A stretch of 64,000 bases of DNA from an uncultured Prevotellaceae bacterium (GCA_947169265.1 CAMVPC010000009.1:27701-91700), one strand, 5' to 3'; counted from the stretch's first letter, positions 24,731 through 33,132 are shown. Numbers and translations are program-made. The notes: generated from the letters alone by a model not told the origin.

Positions 24731-26572
24731 GTCGCCACGCAGGGACGTGCCGGGCAAAATCTCAAGCTCGCCCTCGCAGGTCTTGCCATCGCTGCCCACA
24801 ATTTCATACACTTCCACCCTGCCGCCTGCCGGCTTGGCGATGTGGCAGTTTTTGAGCGTGAGCGAGGGGGCTGTCTGGATATATCCGTTATTGATATAAA
24901 TGCGGGAATTATCAATGATGAGAGGCACATCGTTGTTATCGTTTTGGATCAGGCCTCTCTCGGGAATCGTGATGTCGCAGTTGCGAATCGTAAGACCGGG
25001 CTCGGCGATGTGCTGGTGGGTAAACAGCCCGATGCCGGAGAGGTGCTGCGACGATTCGAGCGAGAGCGTGCTGCCCTCTTCGCCCTCGAGCACCACGCCC
25101 TGGCTTTCCTTGAAATCAATGGTATAAGTGCTGGCCACCGTACCAATGAGATTGGTGCCTTTCACCTTTATCTTGAGACCCTCCACGTCGGCGATGATGC
25201 CCTGCTTCTCGCTATAGATGGTGGCATTGTCGAGCGTGAGCACGTTTTCCTCAGGTTGGTAGTTGACAGCACCGTCCCAGAGGACATCTTCACTGTTAAG
25301 GCTATGCACAAACATCTTACTCACTTTGATGGGGTACGCTGTCATACCTTCGAAACGCACTCGAAGGTTAAGCCATTTGTGATAGTAGAGGGGAATCCAC
25401 CCTTTGGCCTCCATGGTCGCTGCTTGCTCGGGCGTAAACACATTATAGTCAACACGTCCACCGGCAGACCCTTGACTATAAACCCACATTTCAGCTTTTT
25501 TGACTGTGGGCAGGTTATCAACCAAGTTTTCCGCTCCCTCACCGTTGATATTATTGTAGCATATTTCAAGATAAGTAAGCCTGGTATTCTTGCTGAGATC
25601 AACAGTGGTGAGGGCATTTCCGGAACAGTAAAGCGTGTTGATGCGCGGCAAGTATTCAATACCATTGAGGTTGTTGATAGCTTTGCCCATCACATTAAGC
25701 GAGGTAATACCAAGAATCTCCTCCCCACTGAGGTAGCTGTCGCTGCCGGCCGTAGTCGACAACAGGTAGTTGCGGAAATTGATATCGGGGAAGGTGGTGT
25801 TGTTGATATAGACCGGAGCAACGGGTGTTAAGTACACTTCCCCTTTTACCGGGCTATTGAATGAGTCTACAATCGTTTTCTGCGACGAGTCGAATTTAGC
25901 CCCGGCCGGAACGGTGTAGTTCATGTTACTGGTGAGCACGAGATTTTCCAAGTTATTCACAACCCGGTTCGAGGTCTTGGTACAAGACAAGAACAGATAG
26001 GACGCACCGGCCATCACATAATAAAAATCTTTTACCGCCGCCGTGGAGCCTGTGGCGTTGACATCGGAATTAGAGAAGCGCACAATCTCCTTGCCGCCAT
26101 CGCCCTTGAATGCCGAGCTGCTTGTCGCGGTCACCGTCATGTCGGCGTCCTTGACAAACAGCTCCGCGTCTTTCGTCACAAAAACCGCATCTTGGTCGCC
26201 GCCATTCACGATGACACGACCTCCCGCCTCACAAGTGATGGTGGTGTTAATTTCAAAACGCAGGGGGGCCGCGTCTTCGGCGCTCAGCTTGTTGGTTCCC
26301 ACAAACTTCACCGTAAGGCCATTGCATCCCTCATTGAGCAACGCACGGTTGTAACTGCCGGTGCGTTCAATTGTCACATCGGTGAACACCAGCGTGTTCT
26401 CACTCACGAGATACTTCACCGTGCCGCTCTTGATGTTGCTGCCGGTGATATTGTCGCAGTTCTCGTTGGTCACTTTAATGCCCGCAACCTGAAATTTGTA
26501 GTAGTAGGGTTCAAAAGCTTGGGCGACAATCGCCGAAAGCGCCAAAGCCATCATTACTAAGATCTTTTTCAT
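24572..26572 (-). CDS. Modular secreted protein with LRR-like insert and dockerin-like tail (array member C, 666 aa)
   Basis: A signal peptide (KKILVMMALALSAIVAQA) precedes a first module header (FQVAGIKVTNENCDNITG). Residues about 255-410 contain a different element: a NTTFPDINFRNYLLS...LSGEEILGITSLNVMGK segment and leucine-rich-like steps (LPRINTLYCSGN, TRLTYLEICYNN). This is the type of unit found in Bacteroidales LRR surface proteins. A second module then reuses the 467-bp cassette of member A. The tail is the same dockerin-like EF-hand pair as in member B. The protein is therefore a chimera of three sources. It is the promoter-proximal intact member of the array, but no clear -7 box is seen in 26573-26631. 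Confidence 0.84.
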   Translation of the reverse strand: MKKILVMMALALSAIVAQAFEPYYYKFQVAGIKVTNENCDNITGSNIKSGTVKYLVSENTLVFTDVTIERTGSYNRALLNEGCNGLTVKFVGTNKLSAEDAAPLRFEINTTITCEAGGRVIVNGGDQDAVFVTKDAELFVKDADMTVTATSSSAFKGDGGKEIVRFSNSDVNATGSTAAVKDFYYVMAGASYLFLSCTKTSNRVVNNLENLVLTSNMNYTVPAGAKFDSSQKTIVDSFNSPVKGEVYLTPVAPVYINNTTFPDINFRNYLLSTTAGSDSYLSGEEILGITSLNVMGKAINNLNGIEYLPRINTLYCSGNALTTVDLSKNTRLTYLEICYNNINGEGAENLVDNLPTVKKAEMWVYSQGSAGGRVDYNVFTPEQAATMEAKGWIPLYYHKWLNLRVRFEGMTAYPIKVSKMFVHSLNSEDVLWDGAVNYQPEENVLTLDNATIYSEKQGIIADVEGLKIKVKGTNLIGTVASTYTIDFKESQGVVLEGEEGSTLSLESSQHLSGIGLFTHQHIAEPGLTIRNCDITIPERGLIQNDNNDVPLIIDNSRIYINNGYIQTAPSLTLKNCHIAKPAGGRVEVYEIVGSDGKTCEGELEILPGTSLRGDVNGDGFVNGADVTALYGYLLDGKAVAGDPDVSGDGVVSGADVTALYNLLLQN
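24777..25243. repeat. 467-bp cassette identical to 20350-20816 (copy 2)
   Basis: Second copy, inside member C, of the beta-helix cassette found in member A. Confidence 0.85.
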
Positions 26573-26631
26573 AAGGCCACTATTTTTATAATTTAGTATT
26601 ATCGCGTTTACTCGTCTACTTGTTTACTTGT

Positions 26632-27020
26632 TTATTGAAGAAGAACATTGTAAAGGGCCGTCACGTCGGCACCGCTCACAACGCCGTCGCCATTCACATC
26701 ACCCCGCATTCCGGGCAGTGTCCAGTCAAGATAGAACACAGCTGTTTTCTTGGTGCCTCCATAAGTGAGTGCCGCACCCACGTTGTATTCATAAGTGACA
26801 TGACGGCTGTCGGTATTGTTTTCACGTTCTGAATCTCGGCCGAACTGAGCGCTCCGTCATGGTCGGTATCGGCATAAGAATTCAAATACAGACGGAACAC
26901 GGCGTCGGGGAAGTTGCTCTGCGAGATTACAACATTTTGCGCCTGCCCCGCAGACGACATCAGTGCCGCCATCACACAAAACACAGGCAGCAACAGTCTT
27001 AAGTGCAACATCTTATTCAT
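26632..27020 (-). pseudogene. Frameshifted, internally deleted dockerin-type secreted protein gene
   Basis: From ATG 27020 the frame encodes a signal peptide (LLLPVFCVMAALMSSAGQAQ) and the start of an LRR-type unit (ISQSNFPDAVFRLYLNSYADTDHDGALSSAEIQNV), then continues into non-homologous sequence. A second frame, open from about 26830 to the TAA at 26632, encodes RHVTYEYNVGAALTYGG..., then GDVNGDGVVSGADVTALYNVLLQ, a single dockerin-like loop at the expected C-terminus. The total length (389 nt) is not a multiple of three. The two halves look like the ends of a larger gene joined out of frame by a deletion. A sequencing error cannot be excluded, but the missing middle would remain. Confidence 0.72.
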
Positions 27021-27129
27021 AATAGTGGTTATTTAATTATACTTTATAATTATACTTTATAAATATCGAATGAATCAATGTCGAGATTGGGATATTTTCA
27101 AAAATCACCTTCTCGAAACACAATCTTTA

Positions 27130-27522
27130 TTATTCTAAAGTGCCGCTATTTTTTTGCTGCTTGATGAATGCCGATGGCGTAATGCCGAAATTACGCTTGA
27201 AGGCACGCGTGAAATTGGGCGCGTCACCATACCCGCATTTGTTAGCTATCGCCTTGATGCGCAGGTGATTGTGAGTGGTGAGCAGCCAGCGGGCCAGCTT
27301 CATGCGGCGCTGCTCGATGAACACCTTGGGGGTGAGGCCCGTAATCTCCAGCAAGTGGTTGCGAAACTGAAACAAGCTCAATCCCATACTCTTGGCGATG
27401 GTTTCGGCCTCAAAAACTCCCTGGTTGATATTCGCGTCGACCACGTCAACACAAAGGCGCAAAAATTCGCTCCGACTCATACCGGCCGGCTGTATCGAAT
27501 GGGGAATATTTACACTGGACAT
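27130..27522 (-). CDS. Small AraC-family DNA-binding regulator
   Basis: 130 residues from ATG 27522. The frame is open to 27639, but a TAACTTTG -7 box at 27562-27555 lies inside that extension, so the shorter start is preferred. Nearly the whole protein is an AraC double HTH: FEAETIAKSMGLSLFQFRNHLLEITG is the first half and IKAIANKCGYGDAPNFTRAFKRNFGITPSAFI the second. There is no sensing domain, so its activity must be set by its own level or by a partner. The second half is similar to that of the TPR/AraC regulator at 11686-13362. It lies directly upstream of the dockerin array on the same strand and could regulate it (inference). Confidence 0.85.
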   Translation of the reverse strand: MSSVNIPHSIQPAGMSRSEFLRLCVDVVDANINQGVFEAETIAKSMGLSLFQFRNHLLEITGLTPKVFIEQRRMKLARWLLTTHNHLRIKAIANKCGYGDAPNFTRAFKRNFGITPSAFIKQQKNSGTLE

Positions 27523-27554
27523 ATTCACGTTTTTGCGACTACCAAAATGTGTTG

Positions 27555-27562
27555 CAAAGTTA
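27555..27562 (-). promoter_or_regulatory. -7 box of the small AraC gene
   Basis: TAACTTTG on the minus strand, 33 nt before the ATG at 27522. The best TTG upstream is only 16 nt away, shorter than usual. Confidence 0.5.
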
Positions 27563-27771
27563 CGGCCTAATCGTGCGTCAAGACTTATCATTTTGTAAAG
27601 TTTTCTTATCATTTCGTGCAATCGGGCGCTCATTATCAACTTTTTTAGTGTTTATGATAATCATCGGCATAAATATTCCCCATCGGCAAACAATAAAAGA
27701 AAGTCGCGCGACGTTATAAAAAAGTAAGTACTACTTTACTTAAGTTTTTATAGAGACTCTATACTATTAAC

Positions 27772-29214
27772 ATGAAGATAACTTTCCTTGTTCCTCCCGT
27801 CCTCGACGGGAGCAAGCAACCGGCTGAGCGCACCGCCGGATGCACCCGTGTGGTGTATTTGGCGCCCAATATATATGAACTCACCGTGGCCGCCGTGGTC
27901 GAACAAAGCGGGACACACCGCGTCGACTACCGCGACTTCATCTACGACAAGAAGGGCAAGAGCGAGTTTGTGAGTTTCCTGCAAAACGACGACAGCGACA
28001 TCTATTTCATCTGGACAGTGAACCTGTCGATCGACAGCGACACCGAGGCTATGAGGCTCATCCATGCCCACAACAGCGCAGCGCGCGTGATTCTTCTCGG
28101 GCCCGGGGCCACCTATTTCACCAAAAAATGCCTCGACAACGCGCGCGACATCGTGGTGCGCGGCGAGCCCGAGGAAACCGTGGCCGAGCTGCTCGCCTGC
28201 CTCGAGCGCGACGACGACAGCTACAAGACCATCAAGGGCATTTCTTATCGCGAGGGCGACGAAATCAAGCACAACCTGTCGCGGCCGCTCATCAAGGACC
28301 TTGACACGCTACCGCTGCCGGCGCGACATTTTATCGCTCACCGCGACTACCGCAACCCCAAGCTCAAGACGGTGCCTTACACCACCCTGGTGACTTCGCG
28401 CAACTGCCCCTTCCACTGCATCTATTGCGTACCCAGCTCGCTCACCTTCGCCCGCGAAATCGAGCACCGTCGCGAGCACGACAACCACAAGCCACCCATC
28501 TCTTACCGCAGCACGGCAAGCGTGGCCCACGAGCTTGAGGTGCTCCACGAGCAGGGATATAAGGCTGTGGGATTCATGGACGACAATTTCATTTGGAACG
28601 AGCAGCGCACCCGCGAACTGTGCGACGCCCTCAAGCGCTACGGCTTCGTGTGGGGCTGCCAGGCGCGCGTCGACGCCATTACCGAGCCCATCGCGAAGAT
28701 GCTGGGCGAGAGCGGTTGCCTCTATGTGGACCTGGGCGTGGAATCGTTCGACGACGAAATCCTCAAGTACGTCAAGAAGGGCATCACCGTTGACGACATC
28801 TACCGCGCCATCGCGCTACTCAAGAAATACAACGTGCCCGTGAAGCTCAACATCCTCATCGGGTGTAGCCCGCTCGAGACGCGAGAAACGGTGAGACACA
28901 CCCTGCGCGAGGCCAAGAAGCTCAAAGTGGACCAGGTGATGTTCAACATCGTGTCGCCCTTCCCGGGCACCGAGTACCACCAGCTGGCGCTCGACAACCA
29001 CTGGATAGACCACTATGTGCCCACCGACGTGCAGCGCCAGTCGATTCTTAACTTGCCGCACTTGAGCGCACGTGAGATGGAAAAAATGCTTTTCTGGAAC
29101 AATGTGCATTATTTCCTCTCGTGGCATTTCATCTCAACCCAACTGAGACGCTTCACGAGCTGGAAAGACTTCACCCACGCGCTAAGGGCACTGAAAGTGA
29201 AACTGTTTGGATGA
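27772..29214 (+). CDS. B12-binding radical SAM protein
   Basis: 480 residues. The N-terminal about 150 form a cobalamin-binding-like Rossmann fold (ITFLVPPVLDGS..., VILLGPGATYF, VVRGEPEETVAELL). The radical SAM barrel follows, with the [4Fe-4S] motif CPFHCIYC placing Cys at 212, 216 and 219. The GFMDDNFIWNEQRTRELC, CLYVDLGVESFDDEIL and LNILIGCSPLETRETV segments are usual for this family. The reaction is not predictable; relatives modify lipids, hopanoids or natural products. The stop overlaps the GT2 start by 4 nt, and a MATE exporter follows, so the three probably act in one pathway for a cell-envelope or exported molecule. Confidence 0.9.
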   Translation: MKITFLVPPVLDGSKQPAERTAGCTRVVYLAPNIYELTVAAVVEQSGTHRVDYRDFIYDKKGKSEFVSFLQNDDSDIYFIWTVNLSIDSDTEAMRLIHAHNSAARVILLGPGATYFTKKCLDNARDIVVRGEPEETVAELLACLERDDDSYKTIKGISYREGDEIKHNLSRPLIKDLDTLPLPARHFIAHRDYRNPKLKTVPYTTLVTSRNCPFHCIYCVPSSLTFAREIEHRREHDNHKPPISYRSTASVAHELEVLHEQGYKAVGFMDDNFIWNEQRTRELCDALKRYGFVWGCQARVDAITEPIAKMLGESGCLYVDLGVESFDDEILKYVKKGITVDDIYRAIALLKKYNVPVKLNILIGCSPLETRETVRHTLREAKKLKVDQVMFNIVSPFPGTEYHQLALDNHWIDHYVPTDVQRQSILNLPHLSAREMEKMLFWNNVHYFLSWHFISTQLRRFTSWKDFTHALRALKVKLFG

Positions 29215-29963
29215 AATCACTTTCAATCATCATATTAACTTACAACCAACAGCAGTTCACGCTCGACTGCCTCGCCTCGCTTGGCGACTTGCTCGACGAT
29301 GAAAGCATTGAGGTGATACTCGTCGACAACGGGTCGAGCGACGGCACCGTCGAGGCCGTGAAACGGAGATTCCCGCAGGTGACGCTCATCGAGAATCCGG
29401 TGAACAGCGGTGTGAGCGGCGGACGCCAGCTGGGTCTGTCGCACGCCGGCGGCGACGTGCTCATGTTTCTCGACAACGACACGGTAGCCTCGCCACAAGC
29501 CGTGAGAACGCTCCACAAGTACATCACCGACCATCGCGACGCCGGCCTGTGCGGCTGCCGCCTTGTGGGCGCCGACGGCACCGTGCAGGAGAGCTACAAG
29601 GCTTATCCGGGCTTGGGCGTAAAAATCGCCAACGTGCTGGGGTTGAAGCGAAAAAAAGACTCTTTTCCCGTCGACGAAGAGGGCAACCTGTTGCCCACCT
29701 ATGTGATAGGGGCGTGCCAGCTCTTTCGCCGCGAGGTGATGGAAGCGGTGGGACCGCTCGACACCCACATCTTCTATGGGCCCGAGGATGCCGACTATTG
29801 CCTGCGCATCGCCGCCCATGGCTGGAAAATCGTGTATATTCCCACAGTGACCATCACCCACTATTTCCAGCGCGCCACCACGCGCAGCATTTTCTCGAAA
29901 CTGGGACGCGCCCACATCAAGGGGCTGATCCATTTCTACCGCAAGCACAAGCGGCTGTGGTGA
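29211..29963 (+). CDS. GT2 glycosyltransferase (rhamnosyltransferase-like)
   Basis: 250 residues from ATG 29211, which overlaps the upstream TGA (ATGA). The GT-A fold shows SLSIIILTYNQQQFTLDCLASL, VILVDNGSSDGTVE, ENPVNSGVSGGRQLGL and MFLDNDT as the DxD-type metal motif. GPLD..IFYGPEDADYCLRIAAHGW is the acceptor-side signature of rhamnosyl/galactofuranosyl-type GT2 enzymes. There are no membrane helices, so it is cytoplasmic or peripheral. Donor and acceptor sugars are unknown. Coupling to the radical SAM gene suggests that both work on the same molecule. Confidence 0.9.
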   Translation: MKSLSIIILTYNQQQFTLDCLASLGDLLDDESIEVILVDNGSSDGTVEAVKRRFPQVTLIENPVNSGVSGGRQLGLSHAGGDVLMFLDNDTVASPQAVRTLHKYITDHRDAGLCGCRLVGADGTVQESYKAYPGLGVKIANVLGLKRKKDSFPVDEEGNLLPTYVIGACQLFRREVMEAVGPLDTHIFYGPEDADYCLRIAAHGWKIVYIPTVTITHYFQRATTRSIFSKLGRAHIKGLIHFYRKHKRLW

Positions 29964-29975
29964 CACGCGATTGAC

Positions 29976-31280
29976 ATGAGGCTCACCGCTCGCTACGACC
30001 GCGAAATCGCCGCCATCACATTGCCCGCCATCGCCGCCAATGTGGCCGAGCCCCTGCTGGGGCTGGCCGACACCGCCATCGCCGGACACCTGGGCAGCGA
30101 GGTCTTTATCGGCGCCGCCACCGTGGGCGCCATGCTGTTGAGCGTCATTTACTGGCACTTCGGGTTCCTGAGAATGGGCACGAGCGGCATTACGGCACAG
30201 GCCTTCGGGGCCGGCGACCACGCCACTCTCGCCGCGATACTGAAACGCACGGTGCGGCTGGCGCTGGCGCTCGCACTGCTGGTGGTCGCCCTGCAGTCGC
30301 CGCTACGGCGGCTCGCCTTGTGGGTCGTGGGGCCCGGCGAGGCCGTGGGCCGGCTGGCCGGCACTTACTTCGATATCGTCGTATGGGGGGCGCCGGCCGT
30401 CCTCATGACAATGGTTGTCAAGGGCTGGCTGCTGGGCATGCAGGACGCCCGCGCCGCCATGACCATCTCGATAGGGGTGAATGTGCTTAACGTGCTTGTG
30501 AGCCTCGTGGCCGTCTATGCATTCAACATGGGGTTCACCGGCATCGCCGTGGGCACACTCGCTGCCGTGTGGACCGGCCTCGCCTACTCATGCGCCCTGC
30601 TGTGGCGCAAATATCGCCACGTGTTACGGGCAAGCGAACGCGGCGGTGCCGCGCCGCGCCTGTCGATGGGCGTTTACATCAAGACTAACGGCGACATTTT
30701 CGTGCGTAGCTTTTTCATGATGGCCGTGACTTTGTTTTTCACGAGCGCGGGAGCACGCGCGAGCGACACCATCCTTGCTGTCAACTCACTCATGACGCAA
30801 CTCTTTCTCCTCTACAGTTACTTGATGGACGGCATCGCCTTTGCGGGTGAGGCTGTGGTGGGGAAATACCAGGGACGCCGCGACACGCGCGCCGTGAGCG
30901 ACACGATAAAGCGTCTCTTCTTTTGGGCCACGCTGGGCACGATTCCTGTGGTGGCCGCCTATGCCTTGCTTCCCCACCCCATCTACTCGCTGCTCACCGA
31001 CGTCGACACCGTTGTCGAGGCGGCGATGGACTACCGGTGGTGGTGCGCCGTGGTGCCCGTGGTGGGCATGGCGGCATTCGTGTGGGACGGTGTCTTCGTG
31101 GGACTCACCCGCACGCGCGGCATGCTCCTGGCTGTAGTGCTCGCGGCAGCAACCTTTTTCGCGCTGTTTTTCACCCTGCCCGCCTCGTGGGGCAATCACC
31201 GCCTGTGGACAGCTTTCATCGCTTTCCTTTCCATGCGCAGTCTCGTCCAGACGGTTCTGTACGTAGGCCTGCGCCGATAA
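29976..31280 (+). CDS. MATE-family efflux transporter (DinF-like)
   Basis: 434 residues with about 12 transmembrane helices in two similar halves. The N-terminal EIAAITLPAIAANVAEPLLGLADTAIAGHLG is the characteristic MATE entry, followed by RMGTSGITAQAFGAGD. The second half contains VRSFFMMAVTLFFTSAGARASDTILAVNSLM. MATE proteins export cationic drugs or lipid-linked molecules using Na+ or H+ gradients. It starts 12 nt after the GT2 gene and is probably the last gene of that operon. A role in exporting the product of the cluster is inferred from position only. Confidence 0.92.
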   Translation: MRLTARYDREIAAITLPAIAANVAEPLLGLADTAIAGHLGSEVFIGAATVGAMLLSVIYWHFGFLRMGTSGITAQAFGAGDHATLAAILKRTVRLALALALLVVALQSPLRRLALWVVGPGEAVGRLAGTYFDIVVWGAPAVLMTMVVKGWLLGMQDARAAMTISIGVNVLNVLVSLVAVYAFNMGFTGIAVGTLAAVWTGLAYSCALLWRKYRHVLRASERGGAAPRLSMGVYIKTNGDIFVRSFFMMAVTLFFTSAGARASDTILAVNSLMTQLFLLYSYLMDGIAFAGEAVVGKYQGRRDTRAVSDTIKRLFFWATLGTIPVVAAYALLPHPIYSLLTDVDTVVEAAMDYRWWCAVVPVVGMAAFVWDGVFVGLTRTRGMLLAVVLAAATFFALFFTLPASWGNHRLWTAFIAFLSMRSLVQTVLYVGLRR

Positions 31281-31308
31281 GCGCCACGCTCCCTCACGAA
31301 AGAGCAAT

Positions 31309-31342
31309 CCCGCTGCAAGACCATCGTGTGGATTGCGGCGGG
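31309..31342. terminator. Terminator hairpin between convergent genes
   Basis: CCCGCTGCAA (31309-31318) pairs with TTGCGGCGGG (31333-31342) with one wobble, between the stops at 31280 (plus) and 31382 (minus). Confidence 0.55.
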
Positions 31343-31381
31343 ACTGCTTGTCGAAAAATATGATAAGAAAGTTAGCTTGCG

Positions 31382-31822
31382 TTATTTCTTTTTCTTGTTT
31401 TGGATCATGTTGCGCGAGAATTCTATCTCGGCCTGCTTGAGGTGGAAGAGTTGCTTTTTGGTGAGAATCTTGGCGTACTTCTCATAGTAGCTCTTCTCGA
31501 TTTGGCCCTCCTGGTACTTCGCGTTGGCAAGCGCGTCGGCAGCACGCTGGTAGTCGGCGTCGCTGGGACTTGTCATGGCTTCGACCTTCTTGGCCTGGTC
31601 GCGGGCCGACTTGTGCACGTTGTATATCTCGCTTTCCATGCTCTCGTAAAGGGGCATGAATTCTTTCTTTTGCTCGGCGGTGATGTTAATCTTCTCCAGA
31701 ATGAAGTCGTGGCGGGTCTCGCGCATCTTCGCGGCCCATTCGCCACGGCGTCCCGCGGCCGTCATCGCCGTGGCTGCCACGGCGGCGAGCAATATAAAGA
31801 GGACAAACTTTTTCATGTTCAT
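31382..31822 (-). CDS. Periplasmic Spy/CpxP-like protein of an ECF module
   Basis: 146 residues with a cleavable signal peptide (KKFVLFILLAAVAATAMTAAG). The mature protein is almost entirely helical and charged: HDFILEKINITAEQKKEFMPLYESMESEIYNVHKSARDQAKK. The ITAEQKKEFMPLY element resembles the LTxxQ motif of the Spy/CpxP family, which consists of periplasmic chaperones or stress sensors. It is the third gene of a sigma/anti-sigma/CpxP-like set, 21 nt after the anti-sigma-like gene. It may feed back on the sigma system or be its output (inference). Confidence 0.75.
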   Translation of the reverse strand: MNMKKFVLFILLAAVAATAMTAAGRRGEWAAKMRETRHDFILEKINITAEQKKEFMPLYESMESEIYNVHKSARDQAKKVEAMTSPSDADYQRAADALANAKYQEGQIEKSYYEKYAKILTKKQLFHLKQAEIEFSRNMIQNKKKK

Positions 31823-31843
31823 TCGCTTGTTTAAAATGACATT

Positions 31844-32236
31844 TTATTCCATGGCGACCGAGTCGTCGTAGATTAAATAGTCGATATCCGAGATGACTCC
31901 CGACATGATTGCCTCGTCGGCGTTCTCCTCGACGGTCACCTCCTGCTGCAACTCGGCTTGACGCCGATCGATATCATTACTACCGTTACTGCGGTCGAAA
32001 ATGCTCATCATGCACCACACGCCGGCAAACATGGCGGCCATGTAGACGAAAGGCCTCCACTTGATCCATGCCGACGGTTTCTCGTCCACATCGGTAATGG
32101 TAATCTCAGGAAGCTTATCTTCGAGCTGGTGAGCAAATTGTTCAAAGTATCCGTCGGGCACCTTGAACCCCGGCTCCTTGCCTAATTTGTCTAATATTTC
32201 GCTTTTTTCTGTTTTCATTTGCCTTTTTGACTTCAT
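31844..32236 (-). CDS. Putative membrane anti-sigma factor
   Basis: 130 residues, or 124 from a second Met. A soluble N-terminal part (EKSEILDKLGKEPGFKVPDGYFEQFAHQLEDKLPE) is followed by one membrane helix (FVYMAAMFAGVWCMMSIF) and an acidic outer tail ending in SDIDYLIYDDSVAME. This single-span layout, 14 nt downstream of an ECF sigma gene, fits a Bacteroidota anti-sigma factor, although no zinc-binding HxxxCxxC motif is present. The GYFEQF segment recurs in such proteins. Anti-sigma function is inferred from layout and position. Confidence 0.7.
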   Translation of the reverse strand: MKSKRQMKTEKSEILDKLGKEPGFKVPDGYFEQFAHQLEDKLPEITITDVDEKPSAWIKWRPFVYMAAMFAGVWCMMSIFDRSNGSNDIDRRQAELQQEVTVEENADEAIMSGVISDIDYLIYDDSVAME

Positions 32237-32250
32237 GGGTGGTGAAAGGT

Positions 32251-32811
32251 TTAATCGTGCTCGTCAAAAAATGCCTCAATTTTTTTCAACGCATGGTGGT
32301 AACTGGCTTTCAAGGCTCCCACCGACGTGCCGAGAATCTCGCTCATCTGCTCATATTTCATCTCCTCGTAGTAGCGCATGTTGAACACGAGGCGCTGCTT
32401 GTCGGGCAGCGACGCGATGGCGCGTTGCAATTTCACCTGGGCCGCGTCGCCGTCGAACCACGGGTCGGCCTCGAGGCTCGACGCCATGAAAGTGGCGTCA
32501 TCGTCAAGCGAAAGATTTTGCTGCTGTTTCTTTTTGTTGATGAACGTGATTGACTCGTTAATCGCTATCTTGTAGAGCCACGTCGACAACTTGGCGTCGC
32601 CACGAAAGTTGTCGATGTTGCTCCACGCCTTGATGAACGTGTTTTGAAGAATGTCGTTGGCATCGTCGTGGTCAAACACCATGCGCCTCACGTGCCAGTA
32701 GAGCGGCTGCGAGTAGTGTTCTATCACTTGGGAGAAGGCCGAGCGCACCGTTTCTTGATGATGGAGCTGCTCCACAATCTTCTCCTCGTCATATATCTTG
32801 CCTGATGCCAT
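32251..32811 (-). CDS. ECF-type RNA polymerase sigma factor
   Basis: 186 residues. Region 2 is seen as QVIEHYSQPLYWHVRRMVFDHDDANDILQNTFIKAW...FRGDAKLSTWLYKIAINESI. Region 4 is SLPDKQRLVFNMRYYEEMKYEQMSEILGTSVGALKASYHHALKKI. There is no region 1 or 3, as usual for ECF factors. It heads a three-gene unit with a membrane anti-sigma-like protein and a periplasmic helical protein, suggesting an envelope-stress response. A -7 box lies 17 nt upstream (32828-32835). Confidence 0.93.
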   Translation of the reverse strand: MASGKIYDEEKIVEQLHHQETVRSAFSQVIEHYSQPLYWHVRRMVFDHDDANDILQNTFIKAWSNIDNFRGDAKLSTWLYKIAINESITFINKKKQQQNLSLDDDATFMASSLEADPWFDGDAAQVKLQRAIASLPDKQRLVFNMRYYEEMKYEQMSEILGTSVGALKASYHHALKKIEAFFDEHD

Positions 32812-32827
32812 TTTATCTTTTGCGTCG

Positions 32828-32835
32828 CAAAAATA
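32828..32835 (-). promoter_or_regulatory. Candidate -7 box of the ECF operon
   Basis: TATTTTTG on the minus strand fits TAnnTTTG, 17 nt before the ATG at 32811. No -33 TTG is found at the usual distance. Confidence 0.4.
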
Positions 32836-32967
32836 GTAATTTTTACCCGATTTTCCTCATTTTGACTCCCGCAACCTCGGCAATTTGCATTTTTTAACAA
32901 ACGTTTCCCGCTCCGTACCGCCATTCACGCGAACTACAACACAAAAGCTCAGGTAGCTAATAAGGTG

Positions 32968-32997
32968 AGAACCCACCGACATACGCCGGTGGGTTCT
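32968..32997 (-). terminator. Terminator hairpin after tRNA-Val
   Basis: AGAACCCACCG (32968-32978) pairs perfectly with CGGTGGGTTCT (32987-32997), an 11-bp stem with an 8-nt loop, 10 nt past the tRNA 3' end. Confidence 0.75.
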
Positions 32998-33007
32998 TGG
33001 TGGAAAG

Positions 33008-33082
33008 TGGGCGCTGACGGATTCGAACCGCCGACCCCCTGCTTGTAAGGCAGGTGCTCTAAACCAGCTGAGCTAAGCGCCC
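33008..33082 (-). tRNA. tRNA-Val (anticodon UAC)
   Basis: 75 nt. The acceptor stem is GGGCGCT paired with the GGGCGCT-complement at 33009-33015. The D arm is AGCTCAGCTGGTTTAGAGC, the anticodon stem CCTGC/GCAGG has loop CTTACAA (anticodon TAC), and the T arm contains GGTTCGAATCC. The discriminator is A and CCA is not encoded. It has its own promoter (33101-33132) and terminator. Confidence 0.95.
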
Positions 33083-33100
33083 GATTGCCGAAAAGCGGTG

Positions 33101-33132
33101 CAAAATTAGTACGTTTGTCCCAAACGACCAAA
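33101..33132 (-). promoter_or_regulatory. Bacteroidota-type promoter of tRNA-Val
   Basis: Minus strand TTTG (33132-33129), 20 nt, TAATTTTG (33108-33101), 19 nt before the mature 5' end. Confidence 0.75.

Noticed and set aside
18792..26572. A cellulosome
   Set aside because: Dockerin-like tails are present, but no cohesin, scaffoldin, carbohydrate-binding module or cellulase is seen, so the term is not supported.
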